NCBI RefSeq assembly: GCF_000314895.2
Contig: NZ_CM001773.1
Location: 2,304,575-2,368,574, forward strand
From: Providencia sneebia DSM 19967
Lineage (GTDB): Bacteria > Pseudomonadota > Gammaproteobacteria > Enterobacterales > Enterobacteriaceae
Length of the DNA: 64,000 nt
Direction: 5' to 3'
Under the pieces are notes generated by a model. That model ran no database searches. It was not told the DNA's origin and saw only the letters and a program-made list of their open reading frames with translations. Shown piece after piece: positions 40,270 through 49,645 of the stretch. Position 1 is the stretch's first letter. Each line of letters starts with the position of its first letter. The position numbers were made by a program, and so were the translations under genes.

Positions 40270-40283
40270 TTGATTTAAATCAA
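40270..40283. promoter_or_regulatory. Perfect FNR box upstream of ompW
   Basis: TTGATTTAAATCAA is an exact match to the FNR consensus TTGAT-N4-ATCAA. It lies 160 bp upstream of the ompW start and 257 bp from yciC, in the shared divergent region. ompW is an established FNR target in E. coli. The remaining 40111-40539 is AT-rich and shows nothing else clear. Confidence 0.85.
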
Positions 40284-40539
40284 TTTTCTCTATATATCCA
40301 TAAAAATAATAAAATGATCCCGATAGAAAATATATAAACTCGTCACTTTATAAATTGCATTTCATATGCAATTTATATTTTTGTGATTCTTAAATTTATA
40401 AATTTATTTTTTACCATGGAATATTCATTACGCTGACTTATTCATAGAGCCTTTTTTCACATCTTTTCCTACCTAACAGCCACATACTCAGATACAATCA
40501 CGTAAAAATTTTGTCCCATTTGTAGGTAGGAGCAGTTAC

Positions 40540-41307
40540 ATGTCCATTTCGGCTAACTCACTCATCAGTGATAGCATCAATTTTTTTAAGAATCAATCAA
40601 GTGGCCTATCCACAATTATAGTTTTAGCAACTGCGGTAAGCACAATTATCTATGCATTAATGATCCCCAATGCAGAAATGATAGCAACATTCATTAATAC
40701 ACTGGTGGATGCACAGACTAAATTCATTGACGCTGGCAATGATGGAATGCAAAGTTGGATACAGGATCTCCCTGAAGACAATAGAAGCAGTATTATGAGA
40801 GTGTCATTAGGATTGCTGCTTTCTGTCACAATTGGTCGATTAGTTTTGATTTGTGGTGTTTTATCCTACATTGCTAGATTATCTCGTGGTGAAAATATAA
40901 CAGCTATTCAAGCGTTAACATCTTCATTACCTAAAGCAGTTTCCATGTTCCTGCTGTTAATTATCTGCTCTTTATTAGTTCAGCTGGGCATCGCTATTAT
41001 GATTGTACCGGGCGTCATTTTTGCTATCGGTTTCTCTCTGGCTCCGGCAATACTTATTAGTGAAAATATTAATGTTTTCAGTGCAATCGCTAAAAGTTGG
41101 AAGCTGGCCTATGCAAATTGGCGTTTTGTTTTTCCCATCATTTTAATTTGGATGGCAACACAAATGTTGGTTGGGCTGTTAATCAGTAACCTCAACCTGA
41201 ATCATATTGTAGGCAATGGTTTATCTTTTTTACTTAATAATGTTATTGCTGCTTTTGCGCTGATTTATTTCTATCGTCTTTATATGTTAATCTCGGAAAA
41301 ACAATAA
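40540..41307 (+). CDS. yciC: UPF0259 inner-membrane protein YciC
   Basis: A 255-aa polytopic membrane protein of the UPF0259/YciC family with about six hydrophobic segments (residues about 20-40, 90-110, 130-160, 165-185, 205-225 and 230-250). The GVIFAIGFSLAPAILI stretch and the YANWRFVFP segment are recognisable. Work on homologues suggests a role in phosphatidylglycerol and phospholipid homeostasis or transport, but the mechanism is not settled. It is adjacent to ompW, as in E. coli, and ends with a strong terminator. Confidence 0.92.
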   Translation: MSISANSLISDSINFFKNQSSGLSTIIVLATAVSTIIYALMIPNAEMIATFINTLVDAQTKFIDAGNDGMQSWIQDLPEDNRSSIMRVSLGLLLSVTIGRLVLICGVLSYIARLSRGENITAIQALTSSLPKAVSMFLLLIICSLLVQLGIAIMIVPGVIFAIGFSLAPAILISENINVFSAIAKSWKLAYANWRFVFPIILIWMATQMLVGLLISNLNLNHIVGNGLSFLLNNVIAAFALIYFYRLYMLISEKQ

Positions 41308-41327
41308 ATTATCTAAGATATAACAAC

Positions 41328-41363
41328 AAAAACGGCACCTATTATTGTGGGTGCCGTTTTTTT
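41328..41363 (+). terminator. Rho-independent terminator after yciC
   Basis: The arms AAACGGCACC and GGTGCCGTTT have a 10-nt loop and are followed by TTTT. The hairpin lies 20 nt after the yciC stop. Confidence 0.94.
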
Positions 41364-41417
41364 ATATCAATGATAGATTATTATTCATCTCATAAAGATA
41401 CTTATCTAATAAGATAT

Positions 41418-43133
41418 CTATTCACTATCCTCATCCGATTTCAGATTAATTTGTTGCTTACTTTGTATCAAACGAATGGCAAAATAAATATCTGGAACAA
41501 CAAGCAAATCTTCATCTGAACGATTAATTTTATTTTGCTCAAGCCAACGATTTATTGATGTTCTTCTTCCAGCAAGGACTAATGTTACCCCTTTAGCTTT
41601 TAGAGAAGTCACAATATCATTTAGGGCTGAAAAAACACTTACATCGTTATGGGTGAAACTGACCGCTGCATCAACAATAACCCAAGCAGGTCGTTTAGGT
41701 TGATTATCAAGATGTTTATTTAAACGCTCTTTAAAGTAATTCACATTAAAATAAGTTAATGGTGAGTTAAAACGATAAATTAACATCCCTTCAACAGGTT
41801 CAATATCATTATCTTTGGCTATCGAATGTAACATTCCTTGCTCATCGACACCTAAAAGCTGATCTGTAGGCCTAAAAATAATACGAATAAATTGAAGCAA
41901 TCCGAGTAAAACCGCTAAACCAACACCATTTATCAAACCTGAGACAAGAACAGCAAATAAAGTGAAAATACATAAAGTGAATGCTTCACGATTACGCTTA
42001 CGCATTGAAAATATATTGCGAACGCTCAGTAATGACCAAGTTGACACAATCAACACCGTGCCTAAAGCTGGCATCGGAATATAACCAAGTAAATCAATTG
42101 AGAAAAGTAAAACAGCTAAAATCGTCAATGCCGCAACAATTGAAACAAGTTGGGTTTTCCCCCCCATCATATCGTTTACCGCGGTACGGCTACTTGCTGC
42201 GCTGACAGCAAAACCTTGTGATAGCGCTGAGGCAATATTTGCCAAGCCTAAAGCGCGCAACTCTTGGTCTGCATCAACGGTATAGCCATTTTTACTTGCA
42301 AAACTTCGCGCAGTCATCATAAAACTAACAAAGCTAATCACCGCTAAGTTCAATGATGGAATAATAAGATCCCGCATTAGCCCAGGGTCAAATTGTGGCA
42401 TAGGCACAAAAGGTAAGCCATCGCCTAAATTACCTACTGTGCGGATCCCATATTTTTCGACATCAAAAAATAGACTCACCATGGTGGCGATTACCATTGC
42501 TATCAATAATGACGGCCACATACGACGAAATTTTTTAATCACAATAATGATAATAAATGTCATTGCCGACATAATAAACGTAGGCAAGTTAGTCTCTAAT
42601 AGTGCTTTTGGAAAAGCGATTAGCAGTTCAATAAAACCAGACGGTAAAGATCCAATACCAAACACTTTACCTAGTTGGCCTAAAATAATGGTTAATGCAA
42701 CGCCGTTTAATAACCCTTGCAAAATAGGACGAGATAAAAAATCAGCAAATGTCCCCAAACGAAAACGCGCGGCAATTAAGCACCAAACCCCAGTCATAAA
42801 GCTCATGACCATAATCAACTGCCAGCGAATGGTATCATCCCCCATTGCTAAAGGACTGACAGCAGCAGCAATCACCGCACAAGTTGCGGCATCAGGGCCA
42901 ATAATTAATTGTTTTGATGTCCCAAATAAAGCATAGATAACCATCGGTAAAATACAGGCATATAACCCAATGATTGCATTAATTCCCATCAACTCTGCGT
43001 AAGCAATCGCAACAGGCAATGCAACGGCAGCCACTGAAAGTCCAGCTTTGATATCTGGTCCTAAATCTGCGAAACGATAATTCAATAACGATTTTAAACC
43101 CGGCATCCAGACAAACAATTTTGCCTTTATCAT
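41418..43133 (-). CDS. SulP-family anion transporter with STAS domain
   Basis: A 571-aa SLC26/SulP transporter. The N-terminal 400 residues hold 12-14 membrane segments, with the family patterns LPVAIAYAELMGINAIIGLY and AASSRTAVNDMMGGKTQLVS. A cytoplasmic STAS domain covers residues about 440-560 (VIVDAAVSFTHNDVSVFSAL). SulP proteins carry sulfate, bicarbonate or dicarboxylates; in E. coli the homologue DauA takes up C4-dicarboxylates aerobically. The substrate cannot be read from sequence. The gene sits between yciC and yciB; in E. coli no SulP gene lies there, so this is an insertion. Confidence 0.9.
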   Translation of the reverse strand: MIKAKLFVWMPGLKSLLNYRFADLGPDIKAGLSVAAVALPVAIAYAELMGINAIIGLYACILPMVIYALFGTSKQLIIGPDAATCAVIAAAVSPLAMGDDTIRWQLIMVMSFMTGVWCLIAARFRLGTFADFLSRPILQGLLNGVALTIILGQLGKVFGIGSLPSGFIELLIAFPKALLETNLPTFIMSAMTFIIIIVIKKFRRMWPSLLIAMVIATMVSLFFDVEKYGIRTVGNLGDGLPFVPMPQFDPGLMRDLIIPSLNLAVISFVSFMMTARSFASKNGYTVDADQELRALGLANIASALSQGFAVSAASSRTAVNDMMGGKTQLVSIVAALTILAVLLFSIDLLGYIPMPALGTVLIVSTWSLLSVRNIFSMRKRNREAFTLCIFTLFAVLVSGLINGVGLAVLLGLLQFIRIIFRPTDQLLGVDEQGMLHSIAKDNDIEPVEGMLIYRFNSPLTYFNVNYFKERLNKHLDNQPKRPAWVIVDAAVSFTHNDVSVFSALNDIVTSLKAKGVTLVLAGRRTSINRWLEQNKINRSDEDLLVVPDIYFAIRLIQSKQQINLKSDEDSE

Positions 43134-43353
43134 TGTTCTAAATTTCTCTAAAAATTAGTAAGTTAAGTTATTATGATGAATAGTTATCTGATATTTCTAG
43201 TCTTATCCATAACCTAAATCAAATATTCGTAAAATAATGAAAAAGGATTGGCAATGCATCATGTTTATTGGTAAAAAGGAGCAAATTTTTAACAATTTAC
43301 GTTATAGTACTTTAAATACACCATCATCACGTAAGGCTTTGGTATTCACTGTT

Positions 43354-43917
43354 ATGAAACAACTTATTGATTTTATCCCGTTAGTAATTTTTTTTATTGT
43401 CTATAAAAGTTATGATATTTTTTATGCAAGTGGCGCTTTATTAATTACAACCCCATTAGCATTACTCGCAACTTACCTTATTTATAAAAAAGTTGAAAAA
43501 GTTGCCAAAATTACCTGTGTTGTTGTCATGATCTTTGCATCTTTGACACTGATTTTCCATAGTGCTGACTTTATTAAATGGAAAGTGACTATTATCTATG
43601 CAGCATTTGCCTTGGCACTATTAATCAGCCAATGGTTTACTGAAAAACCGCTCATTCAAAGAATGTTAGGCAGTAACCAAGAAATTAAATTACCAGACAG
43701 CAATTGGGCTAAATTAAATAGTGCATGGGCTATATTCTTTATTGTTTGCGCCCTTCTTAATATCTATATTGCATTTTGGTTATCATTAGATGCTTGGATG
43801 AATTTCAAAGTATTTGGTTTAACTGCGGGAACCTTGATTTTTACTGTCCTGAGTATTGTCTATATTTACAAAAATATGGCTAAAATCCACTCAGAAGAAA
43901 AAAATGAAAAATCATAA
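43354..43917 (+). CDS. yciB: Intracellular septation protein A (YciB)
   Basis: A 187-aa inner-membrane protein of the IspZ/YciB family with five to six membrane segments. Recognised by [30 protein letters not shown] and [15 protein letters not shown]. It contributes to envelope synthesis and septation with partners such as DcrB and the elongasome. I chose the ATG at 43354 ([11 protein letters not shown]), matching E. coli. An in-frame ATG at 43237 adds 39 uncharacteristic residues. The ribosome site at 43354 is weak, so the exact start carries some doubt. Confidence 0.92.
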   Translation: MKQLIDFIPLVIFFIVYKSYDIFYASGALLITTPLALLATYLIYKKVEKVAKITCVVVMIFASLTLIFHSADFIKWKVTIIYAAFALALLISQWFTEKPLIQRMLGSNQEIKLPDSNWAKLNSAWAIFFIVCALLNIYIAFWLSLDAWMNFKVFGLTAGTLIFTVLSIVYIYKNMAKIHSEEKNEKS

Positions 43918-44072
43918 GTCTATTAGATTCTTACTTTTGATTTCCCATCAATAAGCCGTCATATTCAGTTCTAGCCTAAACATACAGTTATAAAATTGTC
44001 TCCTTTAATTGAATTAGTGTTAAAGGAGACAAATAAAAACGCTTGATAATCCACCCTACCAGCATGAATAAT

Positions 44073-44267
44073 CTATGAGCGCCTTCCTAACGACTCTTGT
44101 ATCTTTTTATCTGTATTATACTGTGATAATGCATATACAGACCAAATAGCAGCGGGGATCCAACCAATTAAGGTAATTTGCAAGATAAGGCAAATAATCC
44201 CTGAAATTGGGCGGCCGATAGTGAAAAATTGTAACCATGGCAAGAGTAATGCTAGTATTAATCTCAT
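44073..44267 (-). CDS. Small Pmp3/YqaE-family membrane protein
   Basis: A 64-aa peptide with two hydrophobic helices (residues about 3-22 and 24-48) in the pattern of the Pmp3/YqaE family: ALLLPWLQFFTIGRPISG, then GWIPAAIWSVYAL. The tail is polar (QYNTDKKIQESLGRRS). Members of this family modulate membrane potential or are stress induced; the precise function is unknown. The ATG at 44267 has a perfect AGGAGG five bases upstream. The longer frame from 44378 is therefore unlikely. Confidence 0.83.
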   Translation of the reverse strand: MRLILALLLPWLQFFTIGRPISGIICLILQITLIGWIPAAIWSVYALSQYNTDKKIQESLGRRS

Positions 44268-44457
44268 TTCACCTCCTAGAATTGAGTGAATAATGAATAA
44301 CTCAACAAGCCGAAAATGAATTACATAACTTAAACTCATTATAGCTAGCCTAACAAGATCATTAAATACAAAAAACAATTCTTATCATATCTTTGCATTA
44401 TTATGGCTACTGTCTATCTAATTTAACAATGAATTATCTGCAATTTGCACTTTAATT

Positions 44458-44486
44458 TGGTGATTTTTATAGCAAGAAAATCACCA
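44458..44486. repeat. 10-bp inverted repeat upstream of yciA
   Basis: The perfect arms TGGTGATTTT and AAAATCACCA have a 9-nt loop and lie about 90 nt before yciA. There is no T tract. It could be an operator or an RNA hairpin between the divergent Pmp3-like gene and yciA. The rest of 44268-44575 shows nothing clear. Confidence 0.5.
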
Positions 44487-44575
44487 GTTTCTGATTCATA
44501 GTGACTAAAAGTAGACTTGTAGTTTATGATTAGCCCCAATAATAAAGTCACAACATTTTAAGCAAAGAGTTTGAT

Positions 44576-44995
44576 ATGGAATTACCAAATGGGGAACTTG
44601 TTTTACGTACATTAGCCATGCCTGCCGACACAAATGCCAATGGTGATATCTTTGGTAGTTGGTTAATGTCTCAAATGGATATTGGTGGCGCTATCTTGGC
44701 AAAAGAAATTGCCTTAGGCCGTGTCGTCACAGTTGCAGTCAACGGTATTAAATTTCAAAAACCCGTTGCAGTTGGTGATGTGGTTTGCTGTTATGCTCGC
44801 TGCATAAAAACGGGGAAAAGCTCGATTACCATTAATATTGAAGTTTGGGTTAAAAAAGTTGCAACTAAACCGGTTGGTCATCGTTATAGAGCAACTGACG
44901 CTGTTTTTACTTATGTTGCCGTTAATGAAGATAATACAGCGCGTGAACTTCCCGAAGAAAAACGAAACTTCCAATTAGCAGGAACGGCTGAATAA
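44576..44995 (+). CDS. yciA: Acyl-CoA thioesterase YciA
   Basis: A 139-aa hotdog-fold thioesterase that hydrolyses a broad range of acyl-CoAs. The active-site region ANGDIFGSWLMSQMDIGGAI (residues about 21-40) holds the catalytic Asp, and the central VNGIKFQKPVAVGDVV follows. The C-terminal half has the TDAVFTYVAV strand. It is convergent with tonB, the same neighbour as in E. coli. Confidence 0.95.
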   Translation: MELPNGELVLRTLAMPADTNANGDIFGSWLMSQMDIGGAILAKEIALGRVVTVAVNGIKFQKPVAVGDVVCCYARCIKTGKSSITINIEVWVKKVATKPVGHRYRATDAVFTYVAVNEDNTARELPEEKRNFQLAGTAE

Positions 44996-45009
44996 TCCAT
45001 TTTTAATTA

Positions 45010-45046
45010 GCACTTCCCCATTCATTTTAAAATTATGGGGAAGTGC
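45010..45046. terminator. Convergent dyad between yciA and tonB
   Basis: The perfect 12-bp arms GCACTTCCCCAT and ATGGGGAAGTGC have a 13-nt loop. It lies 14 nt after yciA and 27 nt after tonB. There is little T tract on either strand, so termination is likely but not certain. Confidence 0.75.
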
Positions 45047-45073
45047 CATTCGCATTCAACATAGAACGCTTAA

Positions 45074-45814
45074 TTATGCTTGGCTAACTGAGCCATCCAT
45101 TCTGAAATAAATTTCAGTTATGTAACCTTTGGCGGGTAATTTTTCATACTTCCAACGATTCATTGCGCGTTTAACATCTCTTTCAAACAGACCTTTAGGT
45201 GATGTTTCAATAAATTCAATATTGGTTACTCGCCCATCATCATCAATATCATAGCGAACTTTAACATAACCATCTTTACCCAAACGACGTGCGCGATCTG
45301 GATAAGAAGGAAGCTGTTTACTTAACGCTTTTGGCCCACGATGATGATTTGATTGTTGATTAGTCGCACCCGTATTTGTTTTTGCTGATGTAACATTCTT
45401 ATTTAAACTATGCGCACTGCTATTCATATCTGACAGCGATTTCAGATCATTTTTTGCCAATTGTTTTTCAACTGGTTTCGCCTCTTTTTTAATTTCACGC
45501 TTCTCTTCTTTTTTCGGCTTTGGTTTTTTCTTAACTTCAGGCTTTTTTTGCGGCAAAACAATGGCTGGTTCAACGACAGGCTCAGGCTCAATGATAGGCT
45601 CGGGTTCAGGCTCTGGCTCCGGAGCAACTTGAGGCTCAGGTTCTGCGGCTGCCGGCTCTACAGCAGGTTCCTCTGATTCAAAAGCAACCATTGCTATCAT
45701 CATCGGCTCAGGTGCAGCGGTCATTTTTGGCTGATTGAATATCCACACCATAGCAAGACCTACATGAATGGCTAATGTGAAAATAATAATAAGAGGCCAA
45801 CGGATCCAACGCAT
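45074..45814 (-). CDS. tonB: Energy-transducing protein TonB
   Basis: A 246-aa protein that couples the ExbBD proton-motive complex to outer-membrane siderophore and vitamin B12 receptors. An N-terminal membrane anchor contains the conserved Ser/His face (residues about 7-28, with AIHVGLA). A rigid Pro-rich spacer follows, first Glu-Pro repeats (about 52-90) and then Lys-Pro/Lys-rich (90-120). The C-terminal domain has SYPDRARRLGKDGYVKVR and ends with strand EIYFRMDGS. A possible Fur box lies at 45870. Confidence 0.95.
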   Translation of the reverse strand: MRWIRWPLIIIFTLAIHVGLAMVWIFNQPKMTAAPEPMMIAMVAFESEEPAVEPAAAEPEPQVAPEPEPEPEPIIEPEPVVEPAIVLPQKKPEVKKKPKPKKEEKREIKKEAKPVEKQLAKNDLKSLSDMNSSAHSLNKNVTSAKTNTGATNQQSNHHRGPKALSKQLPSYPDRARRLGKDGYVKVRYDIDDDGRVTNIEFIETSPKGLFERDVKRAMNRWKYEKLPAKGYITEIYFRMDGSVSQA

Positions 45815-45869
45815 ATGAATTTTCTACCCTGTAACGATAAAACTAAAGAATATGACCGATAGTTTAAAT

Positions 45870-45888
45870 GCAAATAGCAATCATATTC
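45870..45888 (-). promoter_or_regulatory. Candidate Fur box upstream of tonB
   Basis: The 19-mer GCAAATAGCAATCATATTC matches the Fur consensus at 12 of 19 positions, with the AATCAT core preserved. It lies about 56 nt before the tonB start. Iron repression of tonB by Fur is established in E. coli. The match itself is moderate. Confidence 0.45.
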
Positions 45889-45930
45889 AATAACGTTTGT
45901 TGTTCAAAGTGAAAATAGTCAGATTTACCT

Positions 45931-46113
45931 TCAATTTACCCACTCATTCCATTGAGTAAATAATAGTGAGCGACGTCTTTTATATATGTCTATTTTTCTT
46001 AACGCGTAAATACGCATATTACGTCTCGAATGCCCTTCTAGCCAGCGTCTACGTCGACGTAAAGATTGTCTTAGCATCCGCCAACGACCCACTTCATGTC
46101 TACTACGTTTCAT
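45931..46113 (-). CDS. yciY: Small basic protein YciY
   Basis: A 60-aa Arg-rich peptide beginning MKRSRHEVGRWRMLRQ. It matches the E. coli YciY pattern (KRSRxEVGRWRM, RWLEGxSRRNMRI) over its first 40 residues, and the position next to cls is the same. AAAGGAT lies upstream of the ATG. The function is unknown; charge suggests RNA, ribosome or membrane association, but that is speculation. Confidence 0.88.
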   Translation of the reverse strand: MKRSRHEVGRWRMLRQSLRRRRRWLEGHSRRNMRIYALRKIDIYKRRRSLLFTQWNEWVN

Positions 46114-46554
46114 CTTTTATCCTTTTAAAAACTTAATTTAATCAAATTATCATTTGACGAAGATTATAGACCTTTACCTAACCGTGCCAAGAATGATCCC
46201 GTAAAAAAGTCCAATTCCTCGCCAATTTGATAATAATGAAAATAATTTTTACCAAATATATTATTAAAACGGCATAAATTATAAGGCTATTACAGAATAA
46301 AAACAGACTAACCTGAACAATATTCAATATATGATGCAGTCCAATGGTAATAGCAACAATTTGAACTATAATGAACTTCCGTTAGTAGAATTCATTGTCT
46401 TTTCATTATTAATCTATAATATCTATCGAGGCTTTTAATCCTAAACTTTGCTAAATTCTATTATGTTTTAGCGTTGAATATTAATTTGTAGAATCTCTTC
46501 TATTTTTGATTATTTTACACTCTGCTAGTCTAGTTATGAGGCATACAATTCATT
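46114..46554. other. Intergenic region between divergent yciY and clsA
   Basis: 441 AT-rich bases that must contain both promoters. I saw no ORF, strong hairpin or recognisable operator. Confidence 0.5.
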
Positions 46555-48015
46555 ATGGCAACAGTTTATACCCTATTGAGCTGGTTTTTGTTTTTCTTCT
46601 ATTGGTTAGTAATTGCAGCAATTACCGTGCGAATTCTGGTAAAACGTAGGCCAGTAACCTCTGCCATGACATGGTTATTAATTATTTATATTCTGCCATT
46701 GGTCGGGATTATTGCTTATATCGCCTTCGGGGAACTTCACCTTGGTAAACGCCGTGTTGATAAAGCGCAGCAAATGTGGCCTTCTGTAGCAACTTGGCTT
46801 GAAAACTTACGCCATTCTAAACATATTTTTGCCTCAGCAAACAGCGCCGTTGCAGAGCCACTTTTCCAACTTTGTGAAAAAAGACAAGGAATCGCTGGCG
46901 TTAAAGGTAATCGTATTCAATTAATGACAACGAGTGAAGAATCACTCAAAGCCATTGTCAACGATATTAATAATGCACAAAACACTATTGAAATGGTTTT
47001 CTATATCTGGCAACCGGGTGGTTTGGTTGATGGCGTCACGGAAGCCTTGCTGAATGCCGCAAAACGTGGTGTAAAATGTAGAATAATGGTGGATTCAGCA
47101 GGAAGTTGGCATTTCTTCCGGACAGATTATGCAGAGAAAATGCGTGCGGCAGGTATTCAATTTGTTGAATCTCTTAAAGTTAACCTGATGCGTTTTTTCT
47201 TGCGCCGCATGGATTTGCGTCAACATCGCAAAATAATTGTAATTGATAATTATATTTCTTACACCGGCAGCATGAACATGGTCGATCCTCGCTACTTCAA
47301 ACAAGATGCAGGCGTTGGTGAATGGGTCGATATTTTTGTTCGTATGGAAGGACCGGTTAGTACCACTCTTGGTATTGTTTATGCTTTTGACTGGGAGATG
47401 GAAACGGGGCAACGTATTTTACCGCCGCCGCCAGATACGAATATTATGCCTTTTGAGCAGGCAAATGGTCACACTACCCAAATGATTGCATCAGGTCCGG
47501 GTTTCCCTGACGAGTTAATTCAACAATCATTGATGACAGCAATTTTTTCAGCTCGCAAGCAGTTAATAATGACAACGCCTTACTTTGTGCCGAGTGATGA
47601 TTTATTGCATGCTATCTGCACCGCTGCTATGCGTGGCGTTGATGTTAGCATTGTCATGCCACGGCAAAACGACTCTTTCCTAGTCCGTTGGGCAAGTCGT
47701 TCGTTTTATACTGAATTACTTGAAGCGGGTGTGAAGATTTATCAATTTGAAGATGGTCTATTACATACTAAAAGCGTTTTAGTTGATGGCGAATTGAGTC
47801 TTGTGGGTTCTGTTAACTTAGATATGCGTAGCTTATGGCTAAACTTTGAAATTACCGTTGTCATTGACGATAAGAATTTTGGTAGTGACCTCACTATTGT
47901 CCAATATGATTATATTGCGCGTTCTACTCGCCTAGAACTTGATGAATGGGAGCAAAGGCCATTCTGGAATCGTATTGTTGAACGTCTTTGCTATTTCTTT
48001 AGCCCATTGTTGTAA
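46555..48015 (+). CDS. clsA: Cardiolipin synthase A
   Basis: A 486-aa phospholipase-D family enzyme (E. coli ClsA 486 aa) that condenses two phosphatidylglycerols to cardiolipin and glycerol. Two N-terminal membrane segments (residues about 8-28 and 38-60) are followed by two HKD motifs: HRKIIVIDN with GSMNM near residue 225, and HTKSVLVDG with GSVNLDMRS near 405. Both catalytic halves are intact. It is flanked by yciY and yciU, as in E. coli. Confidence 0.96.
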   Translation: MATVYTLLSWFLFFFYWLVIAAITVRILVKRRPVTSAMTWLLIIYILPLVGIIAYIAFGELHLGKRRVDKAQQMWPSVATWLENLRHSKHIFASANSAVAEPLFQLCEKRQGIAGVKGNRIQLMTTSEESLKAIVNDINNAQNTIEMVFYIWQPGGLVDGVTEALLNAAKRGVKCRIMVDSAGSWHFFRTDYAEKMRAAGIQFVESLKVNLMRFFLRRMDLRQHRKIIVIDNYISYTGSMNMVDPRYFKQDAGVGEWVDIFVRMEGPVSTTLGIVYAFDWEMETGQRILPPPPDTNIMPFEQANGHTTQMIASGPGFPDELIQQSLMTAIFSARKQLIMTTPYFVPSDDLLHAICTAAMRGVDVSIVMPRQNDSFLVRWASRSFYTELLEAGVKIYQFEDGLLHTKSVLVDGELSLVGSVNLDMRSLWLNFEITVVIDDKNFGSDLTIVQYDYIARSTRLELDEWEQRPFWNRIVERLCYFFSPLL

Positions 48016-48202
48016 GTTACGATAAATTTAGGCTGATAGCTTTTAGTGATAATTTTATGACTCATTTAAGTAATATCAGCCTATTTCTTTGTCTGGCATT
48101 CGTTTTTTCATCAAACTTAATGGTATCCTTAAAGGTAAGACATCAGCATATCCGGTTGCGTATTACTCTCCATCACTAAATTAATAAATTCTAGGAATTG
48201 TC

Positions 48203-48535
48203 ATGACCAAAACATCCCCTGTAAATCTTATCGATGAAGATGAAATCATTGAAATTGCCTATGACTTATTTCTAGAAAATGCGATGACTCATTTAGAACC
48301 AGCTGACCAAGTTTTGTTCGCGCTACAGTTTGAAGATAATGGTGCTGCTGAAACTGTCCCTCTTAGCGCTCATTGGCAAGATGTCATTCAACCTGATTTT
48401 ATTTTGGAAAATTTTAGTGAAGTGATTATTGGTTTAGCCGAATCTGAACAAGATGAAATTAATGATATTTTTGCGCGCATTTTAATTAGTCGTGATCCCA
48501 CCTTCCCTTTTTCGCATATTCTCTGGAAACATTAA
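48203..48535 (+). CDS. yciU: DUF440 double-stranded DNA mimic family protein YciU
   Basis: A 110-aa strongly acidic protein (about 20% Asp plus Glu) of the HI1450/YciU family. Structural studies of the H. influenzae homologue suggest it mimics the charge of double-stranded DNA. Conserved pieces are IDEDEIIEIAYDLFLENA and ILISRDPTFPFSHILWK. It lies downstream of clsA and convergent with the opp operon, as in E. coli. Confidence 0.93.
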   Translation: MTKTSPVNLIDEDEIIEIAYDLFLENAMTHLEPADQVLFALQFEDNGAAETVPLSAHWQDVIQPDFILENFSEVIIGLAESEQDEINDIFARILISRDPTFPFSHILWKH

Positions 48536-48601
48536 GCTTTCAATAATTTTTTAGCTAGTAAGCTCAATGTAATTTTGATTTATCGTTTTATTTATAAAGG
48601 C

Positions 48602-48630
48602 AAATGGTGAGTTTTTATTGCTCACCATTT
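48602..48630. terminator. Convergent dyad between yciU and oppF
   Basis: The perfect 10-bp arms AAATGGTGAG and CTCACCATTT have a 9-nt loop. It lies 14 nt after the oppF stop and about 65 nt after yciU. There is no long T tract. Confidence 0.7.
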
Positions 48631-48643
48631 ATGCCATTAAATT

Positions 48644-49645
48644 TTATAACGGGTCGACTTTCAGACAAGATACTGCATGTTTAAAGCTCCCTTCCATCAA
48701 TGGTCTTGTTTTTGCACATCCTTCATCTGCTAATGGGCAACGTGTTCTAAATACACACCCCGTCGGTGGATTTATTGGTGAAGGCAATTCTCCCTCAAGC
48801 AATTCAATAACCTTATTCTTTTCCTTATCAGGATCAGGCACAGGTACGGCTGACATTAATGCCTTTGTATAGGGGTGCAATGGATTATTATAAACTTCGT
48901 CATAAGTCCCTAATTCGACAGCATGACCTAAATACATCACTAATACGCGATCTGAAATATGTTTTACCACCGCTAAATCATGGGCGATAAAAATTAATGA
49001 CAACCCCATTTCACGCTGTAATTCTTGTAATAAATTCACAACCTGCGCTTGAATAGACACATCAAGAGCAGAAACGGGCTCATCACAAATAACCAATTTT
49101 GGCTCTAAAATTAGCGCTCTCGCAATACCAATCCGTTGGCATTGTCCACCAGAAAATTCATGAGGATAACGGTTGATTAAGTTGGGTAATAAACCCACTC
49201 GCATCATGATCTTCTTCACTTTTTCAGTGACTTCAAATTGAGGCATTTTTGGATAATATGTTTTCAGTGGCTCAGCAATAATATCGCCAATGGTCATTCT
49301 TGGATTTAAAGAAGCCAATGGATCTTGGAAAATCATTTGGATATCGCTGCGAACATCTCGCCACTGCTTTTCATTCATCCCTAACAAATTTTGCCCTAAC
49401 CAACTGACCGTCCCACCCGTTGATTTAACAAGCCCAATAATAGCGCGCGCAAATGTTGATTTACCGCAGCCTGATTCACCGACAACACCAAGAGTTTCCC
49501 CTTCATAAAGTCTCAGTGTGACGCCATCTACCGCTTTTAAGCTTTTATCCGGCTGCCAAAACCACTGTTTCTTGTCTCGGATGGAGAAATGCACTTTTAA
49601 GTCATTAACTTCCAGCAGAACAGGTCTATTTTCATGTAATGTCAT
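48644..49645 (-). CDS. oppF: Oligopeptide ABC transporter ATP-binding protein OppF
   Basis: A 333-aa ABC ATPase, one of the two motors of the Opp importer. Walker A is GESGCGKSTFA (residues about 57-67), the ABC signature is FSGGQCQRIG and Walker B is LVICDEPVSALD. The C-terminal oligopeptide/dipeptide extension with its CVFRTRCPLADEGC iron-sulfur-type Cys motif is present. It overlaps oppD by 4 nt (ATGA) and is the last gene of oppABCDF. Confidence 0.97.
   Translation of the reverse strand: MTLHENRPVLLEVNDLKVHFSIRDKKQWFWQPDKSLKAVDGVTLRLYEGETLGVVGESGCGKSTFARAIIGLVKSTGGTVSWLGQNLLGMNEKQWRDVRSDIQMIFQDPLASLNPRMTIGDIIAEPLKTYYPKMPQFEVTEKVKKIMMRVGLLPNLINRYPHEFSGGQCQRIGIARALILEPKLVICDEPVSALDVSIQAQVVNLLQELQREMGLSLIFIAHDLAVVKHISDRVLVMYLGHAVELGTYDEVYNNPLHPYTKALMSAVPVPDPDKEKNKVIELLEGELPSPINPPTGCVFRTRCPLADEGCAKTRPLMEGSFKHAVSCLKVDPL

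Noticed and set aside
45461..45676. 71-aa Phe/Arg/Leu-rich plus-strand ORF opposite tonB
   Set aside because: It is the antisense of the TonB Glu-Pro and Lys-Pro spacer; its odd composition is a shadow of those codon repeats.
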